DNA from: Candidatus Gastranaerophilales bacterium
GTDB taxonomy: Bacteria; Cyanobacteriota; Vampirovibrionia; Gastranaerophilales; Gastranaerophilaceae
DNA length: 41,087 nt
NCBI GenBank assembly: GCA_947589705.1
Contig: CANQCO010000005.1
Coordinates: forward strand, 1-41,087
Direction of reading: 5' to 3'
Numbering within the stretch: the stretch's first letter is position 1; the number at the start of each line of letters is the position of its first letter. The notes below the pieces were generated by a model. That model made no database searches. It was not told where the DNA came from and saw only the letters and a program-made list of their open reading frames with translations. Made by a program: the position numbers and the translations under genes. Below are positions 1 to 9,479 of the stretch, in pieces.

Positions 1-1002
1 TATGAAACTGATGCAAGACACTATGCACACGTTGACTGCCCCGGGCACGCTGATTATGTTAAAAATATGATTACCGGTGCTGCTCAAATGGATGGCGCTA
101 TCCTTGTTATCGCTGCAACTGATGGCGCAATGCCTCAGACAAGAGAACATATCTTACTTGCTCGTCAGGTTGGTGTTCCTAAATTAGTAGTTTTCATGAA
201 TAAATGTGATATGGTTGAAGATGAGGAATTACTTGAACTCGTTGAAATGGAAGCTAGAGAATTATTAACTAAATATGAATTCGACGGCGACAATACACCT
301 TTCATCAGAGGTTCAGCTTTAAAAGCTTTAGAAGCTGTTCAAGCTAATCCTACTATCGCTCGTGGTCAAGATAAATGGGTTGATAAAATTTGGGAACTTA
401 TGGATGCTGTTGATACTTGGATTCCTACTCCCGAACGTGATGTTGATCAACCGTTCTTAATGCCCATTGAAGATGTGTTCTCTATTACCGGTCGTGGTAC
501 TGTTGCTACCGGTCGTGTTGAAAGAGGTAAGGTTAAAGTTGGTTCTGAAGTTGAAATCGTTGGTTTCGGCGAAACTAAGAAAACTACCGTTACCGGTGTT
601 GAAATGTTCAGAAAACTTCTTGATGAAGGTATCGCTGGTGATAACATCGGTACTTTATTAAGAGGTATTGATAAAACTGATATCCAAAGAGGTCAAGTTT
701 TAGCAGCTCCCGGTTCTATTAAACCACATACTAAATTTACTGCTAATGTTTACGTTTTAACTAAGGATGAAGGCGGTCGTCATACTCCTTTCTTCCCGGG
801 TTACAGACCTCAATTCTATATCAGAACAACTGATGTTACCGGTTCTATTAAATTTGACGGCGAAATGGTTATGCCGGGTGATAACGTAGTTATGGATGTT
901 GAATTAATCGCTCCTGTCGCTATCGAACAAGGTATGAGATTCGCTATCAGAGAAGGCGGACGTACTGTTGGTGCTGGTGTTGTTGATAAAATTACAGCTT
1001 AG
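1..1002 (+). CDS. tuf: Elongation factor Tu, 5'-truncated by window edge
   Basis: GTPase that delivers aminoacyl-tRNA to the ribosomal A site. The reading frame is open from base 1, so the gene begins upstream; 333 residues are visible of about 400 usual for the family, so roughly the first 65-70 residues (including the P-loop) are outside the window. The G3 motif DCPGH lies at fragment residues 12-16 and the G4 motif NKCD near residue 67, followed by the SALKAL G5 region. Beta-barrel domains 2 and 3 are complete and end in the typical GAGVVDKI tail. A clean hairpin terminator follows within 20 bases of the stop, so tuf is the last gene of its transcript. Identification is not in doubt. Confidence 0.98.
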   Translation, partial: YETDARHYAHVDCPGHADYVKNMITGAAQMDGAILVIAATDGAMPQTREHILLARQVGVPKLVVFMNKCDMVEDEELLELVEMEARELLTKYEFDGDNTPFIRGSALKALEAVQANPTIARGQDKWVDKIWELMDAVDTWIPTPERDVDQPFLMPIEDVFSITGRGTVATGRVERGKVKVGSEVEIVGFGETKKTTVTGVEMFRKLLDEGIAGDNIGTLLRGIDKTDIQRGQVLAAPGSIKPHTKFTANVYVLTKDEGGRHTPFFPGYRPQFYIRTTDVTGSIKFDGEMVMPGDNVVMDVELIAPVAIEQGMRFAIREGGRTVGAGVVDKITA

Positions 1003-1017
1003 TTATCTTAATAGTAT

Positions 1018-1053
1018 AAAAGAAGCTGGTCATTATGTCCGGCTTCTTTTTTT
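1018..1053 (+). terminator. Intrinsic terminator after tuf
   Basis: The stem AAAAGAAGCTGG (1018-1029) pairs with CCGGCTTCTTTT (1039-1050), with one G-T wobble and a 9-base loop, and runs directly into a T tract. It lies 16 bases after the tuf stop codon. Confidence 0.9.
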
Positions 1054-1128
1054 GTAAAAAAAATTAATATTCCCGCAAAAAATTTCATATTTGTACTTTC
1101 AAATAAATACGGTATTTGAGAGTATATT

Positions 1129-3027
1129 GTGAAAATATTTAGTATAAACAATTTTAATACATACGCTATTAAAAATAATAAAATAAGGCAATCAAACAAT
1201 TTTTTATTTCTTCATAATCAATTAATTAGTGATATTGTCAGTTTTAGTGCCAAAAAATATGATTCTGATTCTATTCTTAACCCTACAAATCACTGTGCGT
1301 ATTGTGGATGTAAGGTCTATACTGAATCACAATTGGATTCTATTGCTAAAGAAATGCTTATTTCTAAATATGATAGGCTCGAAGGTAAAATTAAAAGCGT
1401 AATTGAAAAGTTAGAAGGTGCTAAACATTCTCAAGAATTAGCTTTGGCTAAAAGACTTGAGAACCAAGTACAAATTGATTTTTTTAAAAAATTTCTTGAT
1501 ATTGCTTCTAAAAAACCTTATTTAAAGGGTGAGGCTATTTTTAAACATGTTTATAATCTTGATAAATCTCAGGCTCTTGATTTATTAATTAAAAATCTTC
1601 ATCCGCTTTTAAAAACTATTGACCATATTTCTCCTCAAAATGAAGAACTTGATTATAATCATTCTGATATTAATTTGGTTGAGGCTTGTTATACATGTAA
1701 TCATGATTTAAAAAAAGGCAGTTCTTTTTCTGAATTTTATACTATGTTTCCTTCCATAGAACATAATATGCCTCCTGATAAGTTTCAATATGCTTCTAAT
1801 AAACTCCTTTCATCATCTCCTTCTGATGTTATTAGAAGGCTATCTGCTTCAAATCTTTTAAAAATGATTCAGAGATTGTTTATTCAAAAATCTGAAGCAG
1901 AAAATTACCTTAATTCTATTAATTTAAAAATTGTGTCTTCTATTGAGCAAATTAAGTTGTCGATTCAGGATTGTCAATCTGAAATTCTATCTAAACAATC
2001 TGAACTTTCTGTTTTAAATAAAAAATATCAAGTATTAATTGAAGATGCTGAATATTCTGCTATGTTGAAAAGACTTTCTCTTTTGTCATTACTTGATGTT
2101 GAAAAAAATATTCTTTCTTCTTTAAGGGAAAAAAAGCTCCGTATTAGCAACTCTATTAATGAGTTAAATAATTCTAAACCTTTTAAAAAGAAATTAGATA
2201 TGTCTGAAGATGAAAAAAAAGCTAAAATTGAAGCTTTAAAAAATCAGTTACTTTCTTTAAATAAAGATATTGAGACTCATGAACAAACTCAATTGTCTCT
2301 TGAACTCGAAATTGAACAATTAGATTCTCATTTTCCTACTATTGAGTTACTTCAAAAACAAAAATCTTTTCTTGAGGCTTTATTAGCTAAGTTCAAACAG
2401 CTTGAATCCTTAGATTCTTTAATAAGTGAAAAAAATAACAATATTACCATGCTAAATAATCAAATTTCTCATTTGCAAACTGAATTATCTGATATTCCTG
2501 ATGAAATTATTTCTCCTGAAGACTGTAGTGATATTGAACTTAGTCAATTTGATAAATATAAAGATTTAATCGAAGCTTTAAGATATATTGATGAACATCC
2601 TAATGGCGGTAATATTAGAGTACTTGTTCATCAATCCGCTAAGTCTAATATTGAATCTCAAATCGCCTCGCTTTCTCATAATCCTCTTGTTATCCAATAT
2701 ATAAGGAATGAAAAAATCTCTGCTTTAAATAAAAAATTAATTGATTTAAAAAAGCAAAAAGATGAAATTGAAAAACAGCTTTGTTCATTATTAAATGAGC
2801 AATCCAATCTTAAAAAAGATTGCTTGACTATGACTAAAGAGGATGCTCAACAAAAACTTTCTGATACCATTTCTGCTATTAGACGGCTAAATGATAAATC
2901 CAATAATTTAAAAATATCTCAGAGAATTTCTTCTTTAAATGCGGAAATTATTTTGCTAAATCAAACTATTGCTGAGTTAAATCGCAAATTGAATGAAATT
3001 GAGTCTTCTTACATGTCTGAAGCTTAA
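1129..3027 (+). CDS. HNH-type nuclease domain fused to a long coiled coil
   Basis: 632 residues from a GTG start preceded by a weak GAGAG. Residues 1-45 form a low-complexity leader ending in VSFSAKK, of a type I associate with Gastranaerophilales proteins (inference). A split HNH/zinc-finger module follows: CAYCGC at 56-61, the DH pair at 165-166 (TIDHIS), N182 and CYTCN at 187-191. The two CxxC pairs probably bind structural zinc and the D-H...N residues form the beta-beta-alpha-metal site. About 100 helical residues separate the first CxxC pair from the catalytic part, which is unusual. Residues ~250-630 are almost entirely heptad-like coiled coil rich in K, E, L, S and N, with no P-loop. 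It stands alone between the tuf terminator and the signalling operon. A DNA-targeting role is inferred from the HNH module; the biological job is unknown. Confidence 0.7.
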   Translation: MKIFSINNFNTYAIKNNKIRQSNNFLFLHNQLISDIVSFSAKKYDSDSILNPTNHCAYCGCKVYTESQLDSIAKEMLISKYDRLEGKIKSVIEKLEGAKHSQELALAKRLENQVQIDFFKKFLDIASKKPYLKGEAIFKHVYNLDKSQALDLLIKNLHPLLKTIDHISPQNEELDYNHSDINLVEACYTCNHDLKKGSSFSEFYTMFPSIEHNMPPDKFQYASNKLLSSSPSDVIRRLSASNLLKMIQRLFIQKSEAENYLNSINLKIVSSIEQIKLSIQDCQSEILSKQSELSVLNKKYQVLIEDAEYSAMLKRLSLLSLLDVEKNILSSLREKKLRISNSINELNNSKPFKKKLDMSEDEKKAKIEALKNQLLSLNKDIETHEQTQLSLELEIEQLDSHFPTIELLQKQKSFLEALLAKFKQLESLDSLISEKNNNITMLNNQISHLQTELSDIPDEIISPEDCSDIELSQFDKYKDLIEALRYIDEHPNGGNIRVLVHQSAKSNIESQIASLSHNPLVIQYIRNEKISALNKKLIDLKKQKDEIEKQLCSLLNEQSNLKKDCLTMTKEDAQQKLSDTISAIRRLNDKSNNLKISQRISSLNAEIILLNQTIAELNRKLNEIESSYMSEA

Positions 3028-3094
3028 TATTTGTAATATAGTTGTCTGTTTAAATTTTCTAATTTATTATTTTGTTATGGAGAGTATTTAATAA

Positions 3095-4642
3095 ATGCAG
3101 TTTGATTATAAAATATTGGTTTTGGATGATGATTCACTTGTTACTTCTTCTTTAAAGTCACTTTTGACAATAGAAGGATTTTCTGATGTTGTTCTTTTTA
3201 ACAGCCCTTTTGATGCTCTTGATTTCCTTGAACATAATTCCAGAGATGTTATTATTTCTGATTTTATGATGGAGGAGATGAATGGTATTATTTTTCTTAC
3301 CAGAGCGAAAAATTTATATCCGAATGCCAGCACTATCCTTCTTACCGGTTATGCAGATAAAGAAAATGCTATAAGAGCTATTAATGAGGTCGGAATCTAT
3401 AAATATATTGAAAAACCTTGGGATAATGATGAACTTATTATTAATATTAAAAATGCTTATGAACGTTCTCATCTTATTTCTTCTCTTGAAGAAAAAAATG
3501 CTGAATTGTCTAATTATTCCTCGCATTTAGAAGATTTGGTTAAGCAAAAAACCGCAGGTATTATTGAAATGAATGAAAAATTATCTGCTGTTATTAATAA
3601 TTGTGCTGATGGTATTGTTACTTTCTCTGCTGACAAAAAAGTAATTGATGCAAATCCTGCCGCTGAAGCTTTGTTTGGTTTGTCTGAGGATTTGCTTAAA
3701 AATAAATCCGTTGAAGAATTATTTATTGCTAAGGATACTGACTGGAATAAAGTATTTGTTCCTGATACTGAAAAATTTATTCGGGATATTGAAATAGTTA
3801 ATGTTGTTAACGGCAATCATATTCCTGTTGAAATCAGCTGTGCTTTTATTCCGCCTAAGTCTGATAAAAAAATGGGCAGTTTTGTTCTTGTTATTCGTGA
3901 TGTTAATTTACAAAAGGATATGGAAAGATTACGAGAAGATTTTATTGCTACACTTACTCATGATCTTAGAACACCTTCCTTGGCTGCTATACAGACACTT
4001 GAATATTTCCTGAACGGAACACTTGGGGTTTTAAATGAAAAACAAGCTTATCTTTTGGATACTATGAAAAAAAGCCAACAGGATATGTTAGGTCTTATTA
4101 ATACTTTACTCGAAGTTTATAAATATGAATCCGGCAGACTTCAGTTGTGTAAGTCTTTGTTTGATTTTGATTTGCTTTTAAATGATTGTATTGCGCAAAT
4201 CATGCCTCTTGCTCAGGCTAAACATCAATCTCTTGAAAAAGAATTTATTAATCCTGATAATTGTCAAATCTTTGCTGATAGAAATGAATTGAGAAGGGTT
4301 ATTATTAATTTGCTTGGTAATGCCGTTAAATTTACTCAAGATGGCGGGGATATATTTCTTAAAGCTCAAGTTGACGGCTCTGATTTGAGAGTTAGTGTTA
4401 AAGATAATGGCGTTGGAATTTTCAAGTCCGATATCCCCAAATTGTTCAAACGTTTCTCTCAAGGCACTCAGGCTAAACGTTCTATTAGTACCGGTCTGGG
4501 GTTATATTTGTCTAAGCAGATTATTGATGCTCATGGCGGTAAAATTTGGCTTGAAAGTGATAAAGATAAAGGCAGTGAGTTCTTCTTTTTACTTTTAGAT
4601 TCTGCTGTCGCAGAAAAAAAGGATAAAGTATGGGCAACTTAA
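3095..4642 (+). CDS. Soluble hybrid histidine kinase: REC-PAS-HisKA-HATPase
   Basis: 515 residues without membrane segments, so it should sense in the cytoplasm. Domains in order: a receiver (1-120) with acidic residues 11-13, phospho-acceptor D56, the TGYAD switch segment near 84-88 and the EKPW motif containing K107; a coiled linker (125-160); a PAS domain (160-270); HisKA with the H-box THDLRTP (H289); and HATPase_c with N409 (LLGNAVKF), DNGVG at 437-441 and GLGL at 467-470. All catalytic motifs are intact. The receiver precedes the kinase, so the protein probably takes phosphate input from another kinase as well as autophosphorylating. GGAG at 3079-3082 is the likely ribosome binding site, with rather long spacing. 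It overlaps the next gene, a NarL-type regulator and its probable partner, by 13 bases. Ligand and target genes are unknown. Confidence 0.93.
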   Translation: MQFDYKILVLDDDSLVTSSLKSLLTIEGFSDVVLFNSPFDALDFLEHNSRDVIISDFMMEEMNGIIFLTRAKNLYPNASTILLTGYADKENAIRAINEVGIYKYIEKPWDNDELIINIKNAYERSHLISSLEEKNAELSNYSSHLEDLVKQKTAGIIEMNEKLSAVINNCADGIVTFSADKKVIDANPAAEALFGLSEDLLKNKSVEELFIAKDTDWNKVFVPDTEKFIRDIEIVNVVNGNHIPVEISCAFIPPKSDKKMGSFVLVIRDVNLQKDMERLREDFIATLTHDLRTPSLAAIQTLEYFLNGTLGVLNEKQAYLLDTMKKSQQDMLGLINTLLEVYKYESGRLQLCKSLFDFDLLLNDCIAQIMPLAQAKHQSLEKEFINPDNCQIFADRNELRRVIINLLGNAVKFTQDGGDIFLKAQVDGSDLRVSVKDNGVGIFKSDIPKLFKRFSQGTQAKRSISTGLGLYLSKQIIDAHGGKIWLESDKDKGSEFFFLLLDSAVAEKKDKVWAT

Positions 4643-5304
4643 AAGTCTTACTTATTGAAGATTATAAAATGTATCGTTTGGGACTGTCTGTATTCTTTGA
4701 AAAATGTCCCGATATTGATTTAATTGGGGAGGCTGAAAACGGTAAAACGGGGGTTGATTTAGCTATTCAGCTTAAACCAGATGTTGTTCTTATGGATATC
4801 GGGCTTCCTGTAATGGATGGTATACAAGCTACTGCTTTAATTAAAAAAAATAATCCCGATATTAAAATCCTTATTTTTACTTCCAGAGAATCTGATGATG
4901 ATGTCTTTGATTCACTTTCTGCCGGCGCTGACGGTTATATTATGAAAGGTGCTAATGAAGAACAATTAGTTAATGCTATTAAAGCTGTTTCTGAAGGTAC
5001 TGCTTGGCTTGATCCTGCTATTGCAAGACTTGTTCTCTCCAGTGTTCGCAGAAATTCTACTGTAACTCAAGCTACAGATATTTCTGCTAATAATTCCAAT
5101 GCTAAAAATCTTTACGGGCTTACTGACAGAGAAATAGAAGTCTTGTCACTTATAGTTGAAGGACTTAATAATGTTCAAATATCTAAAAAATTATTTATTA
5201 CTCTTTCGACAGCTAAAGCTCATGTTCACAGTATTCTTCAAAAACTTTATGTATCTAACAGAACTCAAGCAACTATTCAGGCTGTTAAAGAAGGTCTTGT
5301 ATAA
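4630..5304 (+). CDS. NarL/FixJ-family response regulator
   Basis: 224 residues. The N-terminal receiver has acidic residues E10 and D11, phospho-acceptor D56 in VVLMDIGLP, a TS switch pair and a lysine in GYIMKG. The C-terminal LuxR-type helix-turn-helix begins at LTDREIEVL (about residue 165) and includes the recognition helix region around STAKAHVHSIL. It starts inside the 3' end of the upstream kinase gene and its stop TAA overlaps the ATG of the downstream exported protein by one base, so the three genes are almost certainly co-transcribed and translationally coupled. It should bind DNA as a phosphorylated dimer; the obvious candidate cognate kinase is the hybrid kinase upstream. Confidence 0.95.
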   Translation: MGNLKVLLIEDYKMYRLGLSVFFEKCPDIDLIGEAENGKTGVDLAIQLKPDVVLMDIGLPVMDGIQATALIKKNNPDIKILIFTSRESDDDVFDSLSAGADGYIMKGANEEQLVNAIKAVSEGTAWLDPAIARLVLSSVRRNSTVTQATDISANNSNAKNLYGLTDREIEVLSLIVEGLNNVQISKKLFITLSTAKAHVHSILQKLYVSNRTQATIQAVKEGLV

Positions 5305-6347
5305 TGAAAAAATTATTTTTTCTATCTGCTTTATTTTTATCTGCTTCTTTTGCTATTGCCCAAACAAATCAAATCCCTGATTCTTCTTTAGAACAAAATA
5401 CTCAAAATAAAGAAGAAATTAATTATAAAATTAAAGACCCTCGTACTCTTCAAGAAAAATTCAGAGCCCAATTTAATTTAAAACCTTCTAAAAAAATCTA
5501 TTACCATAATATTGATAAATCACATCAGCCTATTACTACTTCTGATTATCATTCAATGGCGAAAGATATTAAACGTTCCGATTTCGTTATTCCTGAACCT
5601 GATTTCTCAGATTTTGATGATATTATTATGCCTGATTACAGAGTTATTAAATATAATACTCCCCCGGGACAAAGAAATATTGACCTTTCTCATCTTGTTA
5701 TTAACAGAACTGCTTCTTCTCTTGGTATTTTATCTCCTGATTTAAAAAAAATTGTTTATACAAAATCTTTTTTCTATCCTAAATTCTCTCAAACAGCTTC
5801 TTGCGCTTATTATATTTCTGTTTCTGGCAGCAAAAATCCATATGATGCACTTTATAAAGCTAATGTTATTAGTGGAGATATTTATCCGATTGTAAGTGTC
5901 GGTATGGATGAAATGGTTAATTATCAATTTATAACTCTCTTTCCTATTGATTGGTCTAAAGACAGTTCTAAAATTGCTTTTAAAGAAAAAATCGGTTCTA
6001 ATTTAAACGAAACTTGGCAGACTAATCTTATTATATATGATTTTAATACTAAATCTTGGAAAAGGCTTACTGCTATTCGTGAGGCTATTATTTATTGGTG
6101 GCGGCAAAATAAACAAATTGATTTAAAAGATTATATGTGGGATATTTTCCCTGTCGGCTGGGATAAAAATAATCCTGACAGGCTTATTTGTTATGCTTAT
6201 GCTTTTACGAAATCTAATCCTTTCTTTTTAGGTACTTGGAGTATTGACTTCAATGAAGAGAAATCTTCTTTGATTTCTATTGATTCTACTCAAGCCGTTA
6301 TTGATTTAAACGGGTTTGGGCTTAAAGAAATTAATCTTGAACATTAA
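5304..6347 (+). CDS. Exported protein of unknown function, TolB/WD-like
   Basis: 347 residues. A Sec signal peptide is clear: MKK, then a hydrophobic stretch, then a likely cleavage after AIA (about residue 20). The mature part is soluble, with segments such as LSPDLKKIVYTK and DWSKDSSKIAFKE that resemble the repeated blades of TolB/DPP-IV-type beta-propellers, although I cannot count full blades. Its ATG overlaps the stop of the response regulator by one base, making it the third gene of the signalling operon; it may be an output or periplasmic sensor for that system (inference). Its 3' end overlaps the convergent TIM-barrel gene by four bases, with no hairpin terminator between them. Confidence 0.7.
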   Translation: MKKLFFLSALFLSASFAIAQTNQIPDSSLEQNTQNKEEINYKIKDPRTLQEKFRAQFNLKPSKKIYYHNIDKSHQPITTSDYHSMAKDIKRSDFVIPEPDFSDFDDIIMPDYRVIKYNTPPGQRNIDLSHLVINRTASSLGILSPDLKKIVYTKSFFYPKFSQTASCAYYISVSGSKNPYDALYKANVISGDIYPIVSVGMDEMVNYQFITLFPIDWSKDSSKIAFKEKIGSNLNETWQTNLIIYDFNTKSWKRLTAIREAIIYWWRQNKQIDLKDYMWDIFPVGWDKNNPDRLICYAYAFTKSNPFFLGTWSIDFNEEKSSLISIDSTQAVIDLNGFGLKEINLEH

Positions 6348-7132
6348 TTCATTATTTCTTTTATTTTATCTAAACTTATTCTTATATCTTCTTCTTTAAA
6401 CATTTCAAGTACGTATGATGGGGCTATTTTCATTGTTTTTATTGTTGTAAAAATATCTTTAAAGTCTAATGTCCCGTTATTTAAATTTGAATGGTCATCA
6501 TTTTTGCCAAAATTATTATGTATATGTATATGGTATAAATTGGTATTATATTTTTTTATCCAATCTTCTACTTTTGTCTCTTTTGCATATAAATTTACAT
6601 GTCCCGTATCCAGAGCTAATTTTAAGTTCTTTGATGATATCCCTTCATATAATTCCATACAATAATTCGGTGTTTCTTCAAATACATTTTCTAAAACGGC
6701 AGTTATTCCTTCCGATTCAAATTCTTTTATAAATTCTCTCCAAAACATTATATATTTTGTTTTAAATTGTTCTTGTGAACCATAATGTTTTGTTCCTTTA
6801 TTCCCTGTATGAAATAATATTGTATCTGCTTTTAAAGCTTTACCTACTTCTAATGATTGTTTATATCTTAGTTTTGCTATATCACTTAATAACGGGTCCT
6901 GACTTGCTACATTCGCATCCGAAAACATTGCATGCAATGTTATTCTGTTTTTAAATCCCGTTAAATCTGTTTTCAATTTCTCTATTACATCTTCTGTTGT
7001 TATATTTCTGTCTTGATAGAACGGTAATCGGCTGATTTCAAGACCAACACCTAATTCAGTTGCTAAATAACTTGATTCTTTTATTGTACTTTTAGCTGAT
7101 GAACTTATTAATATTTTATTTTTACAAGTCAT
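6344..7132 (-). CDS. Sugar-phosphate isomerase/epimerase-like TIM-barrel protein
   Basis: 262 residues of the AP endonuclease 2 / xylose isomerase-like TIM-barrel superfamily. Visible candidate metal-binding positions are the Glu in VLENVF, the Asp and His in LALDTGHVN, the His cluster in YHIHIHNN, and the Glu in VLEMF near the C terminus; this is the usual pattern of these divalent-metal enzymes. Family members include sugar isomerases, inosose dehydratases and endonuclease IV, and the substrate cannot be chosen here. Its start overlaps the 3' end of the upstream degenerate signalling gene by 11 bases, so it is the last gene of a corA-REC/GGDEF-like-TIM barrel operon. Confidence 0.8.
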   Translation of the reverse strand: MTCKNKILISSSAKSTIKESSYLATELGVGLEISRLPFYQDRNITTEDVIEKLKTDLTGFKNRITLHAMFSDANVASQDPLLSDIAKLRYKQSLEVGKALKADTILFHTGNKGTKHYGSQEQFKTKYIMFWREFIKEFESEGITAVLENVFEETPNYCMELYEGISSKNLKLALDTGHVNLYAKETKVEDWIKKYNTNLYHIHIHNNFGKNDDHSNLNNGTLDFKDIFTTIKTMKIAPSYVLEMFKEEDIRISLDKIKEIMN

Positions 7133-8399
7133 CTGTTTGGTCTTCCTGTATACTTATATAACTTATATCTTTTGAATATTCATTTATCATATCATCTAAT
7201 AACATATTTAGTGTTTCTTGTGAAAATTCTTCTATATCATATGTTAATCTTTTTATATCTGTTATTCTCTCTTCTTTTATTTGTTTTATATCTATTATTA
7301 CTTTTAAATATGATGGATATGTTATTTTTAATTCACCTTTTTGTTTATTTTGTTTAATTGAAAATATGCTTTCAGTTTCATTTATATAATATGAAATTAG
7401 TGCTTGTGGGTATTTTTCTTTTGCTGTATTTTGTTTTTCATAAAATACCGGAGCTGCTATTTTTTCAAAATTATTTAAAAAATCTGTTTTGAATGCTTGA
7501 AAAGATTTACCGTCTTCATTTGTTATTTCTACACTGTTTATTTCTTTAAGATTTATATCATTTATAAATTTATAAGGTTCTTCATTTTCAATTTGTTCTT
7601 TTAAACTCCTGTTTAAAATTGCTTCAAGCTCTTCAAATGATACTCTTATTTCAGCAGCTGCGGCATATATTATACAATTTTCTCCTGCCTCTTTTTGTAT
7701 CCTATTTACTACGGAATTTGCTCCTGCTTCTCCTGCATTAAACAGTATTAAATAGTAGCCTGATTCTTTTGCATATGCTCCTATATCATTACCTCTTGGT
7801 ATTGCTTTTATTATATTTGATATTTTTTTGTTATTTAATAGAGTATTACCTGATGCTACCGGCTTTATATATACAAATACAGTATCTGTCTTATCTTCTT
7901 CCATACTTTTGCTGAAATATTTCCTAAATACTGTTGCTGCTTTTTCTTTTGTATATAAACCTGTTTCCTTATCTATTATATTATCTGTTATTAGTATATC
8001 CTGTTTCATTTCTATTTGTTTATACAGGATTGATTTTTGAATTGCTAATAATATTCTCATTAATATAATAGAATCTTTTTCATTTAAAAATAAAAAATCG
8101 TCTATTCCATTATCAAACCCATAGAATAATTTTTCTTCATTTATCTTATCTGTTATTAAAATTATTGGAACATTATCTAAATTTTTTATTTCTCTTATTT
8201 CTTTTATTATTTCTATAGAATCACTTTCTTCACTATATAACAACATCAATGACGGCTTATTTGTACTCAATATTGATATACATTCTATATATGATACAGT
8301 TTTAATTATATCATTTTCTCTTAATAACTTTATTTTAGAAGATATTTGACTGCCTTTTTCTTTATTATTGGTTATTATTAATATTGTGTCATTTATCAT
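7122..8399 (-). CDS. Degenerate REC + GGDEF-like signalling protein
   Basis: 425 residues. The N-terminal ~120 residues have receiver-like secondary structure (ILIITNNKE, then LMLLYSEES, then IILITDK), but the phospho-acceptor Asp is absent: the equivalent segment reads LLYSEES, and the acidic pair of strand 1 is replaced by NN. The middle (about 140-270) opens with DKETGLYTKEKA, the typical entry of a GGDEF domain, but the signature loop reads AKESGYYLILF in place of RxGGDEF, so cyclase activity is not expected. The C-terminal ~150 residues are not recognised. Both halves look like non-catalytic binding modules. It lies 9 bases after corA and overlaps the TIM-barrel gene, so it is operonic with both. 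Confidence 0.65.
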   Translation of the reverse strand: MINDTILIITNNKEKGSQISSKIKLLRENDIIKTVSYIECISILSTNKPSLMLLYSEESDSIEIIKEIREIKNLDNVPIILITDKINEEKLFYGFDNGIDDFLFLNEKDSIILMRILLAIQKSILYKQIEMKQDILITDNIIDKETGLYTKEKAATVFRKYFSKSMEEDKTDTVFVYIKPVASGNTLLNNKKISNIIKAIPRGNDIGAYAKESGYYLILFNAGEAGANSVVNRIQKEAGENCIIYAAAAEIRVSFEELEAILNRSLKEQIENEEPYKFINDINLKEINSVEITNEDGKSFQAFKTDFLNNFEKIAAPVFYEKQNTAKEKYPQALISYYINETESIFSIKQNKQKGELKITYPSYLKVIIDIKQIKEERITDIKRLTYDIEEFSQETLNMLLDDMINEYSKDISYISIQEDQTDDL

Positions 8400-8408
8400 A
8401 ATTATTTT

Positions 8409-9359
8409 TTAGAACATACCTTTCTTTCTGAAATAAAAAACAACAGCAACTGATGTTATTACTGATATTGCTACTACTATTAAAAATCCGTACGGACTAT
8501 TTCTATATGGCACTGCAACATTCATTCCCCATAATCCGCCTATCATTGTTGGTATTGACATTATGATTGTTATCGCAGCTAAAAATTTCATTACCTGATT
8601 TAAATTATTGTTTATTATTGAAGCAAAACCTTCCATCATCGCTTCTAATATCATTCTGTGCATATCTACCATTTCTATTGCCTGTCTGGTATCTATTATT
8701 ACGTCTTCTAACATGTCTATATCTTCTTCGGTCGTTTTTAAATAATTTAATGATGCGGACTTTGTCATTCTCATTATTTTTTGCAATACTATGTCGTTAT
8801 CTTTCAATGCCGTTGAAAAATATACCAATGTCTTCTGTATTTCCATTAATTGGAATAACGCCTTATTATTTGTTGCTTTTTGTAATTCTGTTTCTACATC
8901 TTCCGATGTCCTGTTTATTATATCCAAGTATTTTAAATAGAATTTGACAGAACGATACAGTATTTTCAGCATGAATTCTGTTTTGTTTCTTGTATCAAAT
9001 GTATATGCCGTTTTTTCATTAAATGAACCCAGTATGTTATTATCTTTTGAACATACTGTTATTATTGATGTTGGCGTATATATTATTCCTAACGGCAATG
9101 TATCAAAACACCCGTCCTCTGTCATTATTGGCAGATTCGTTATTATTAATGTATTTCCGTCTTCTATCTCAATACGTGATTTCTCATCTATGTCTAATGA
9201 ATTCCTTAGAAAGTCTTCATCCAGCCCTAATACCAACGATACCTGTTTTATTTCTTCTTCTGTAGGTCCTATAAGACTAAACCAAGAACCTGATACTGCC
9301 TCACTTATACTGAGCCTTGATAACTGCTTATTCTCTTCTGTTTTTAATATCTTTATCAT
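8409..9359 (-). CDS. corA: CorA-family divalent cation (Mg2+) channel
   Basis: 316 residues, the normal CorA length. There is an N-terminal cytoplasmic alpha/beta domain, a long stalk helix (about 135-255), and two C-terminal membrane helices (about 257-277 and 291-310). The pore signature GMN is at 278-280, followed by a VPY loop. The short basic tail RKKGMF is typical. Known role: pentameric Mg2+ (or Co2+/Ni2+) uptake channel of the inner membrane gated by cytosolic Mg2+. It is the first gene of an operon with a degenerate signalling protein and a TIM-barrel enzyme. Confidence 0.94.
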   Translation of the reverse strand: MIKILKTEENKQLSRLSISEAVSGSWFSLIGPTEEEIKQVSLVLGLDEDFLRNSLDIDEKSRIEIEDGNTLIITNLPIMTEDGCFDTLPLGIIYTPTSIITVCSKDNNILGSFNEKTAYTFDTRNKTEFMLKILYRSVKFYLKYLDIINRTSEDVETELQKATNNKALFQLMEIQKTLVYFSTALKDNDIVLQKIMRMTKSASLNYLKTTEEDIDMLEDVIIDTRQAIEMVDMHRMILEAMMEGFASIINNNLNQVMKFLAAITIIMSIPTMIGGLWGMNVAVPYRNSPYGFLIVVAISVITSVAVVFYFRKKGMF

Positions 9360-9421
9360 TCTATTTTTCTCAGTTTATCCTACCTGTTTATTAAATCATA
9401 AATAATCTCTTATTTAAAGAC

Positions 9422-9462
9422 ATTAAAAGAAGCACATATTATAAATATGTGCTTCTTTTAAT
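9422..9462 (-). terminator. Perfect 19-bp hairpin terminator of the copG-like gene
   Basis: Bases 9422-9440 are the exact reverse complement of 9444-9462, with a 3-base loop. Arms begin and end in ATTAAAA/TTTTAAT, so the hairpin has a T tract in either direction. It sits 18 bases beyond the stop of the minus-strand CopG-like gene and also upstream of corA, insulating the two. Confidence 0.9.
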
Positions 9463-9479
9463 ATTATATTATATATTAC

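Noticed and set aside
8944-9405. Plus-strand open frame of 153 residues
   Set aside because: It is antisense to corA; no start-proximal ribosome binding site and no recognisable sequence.
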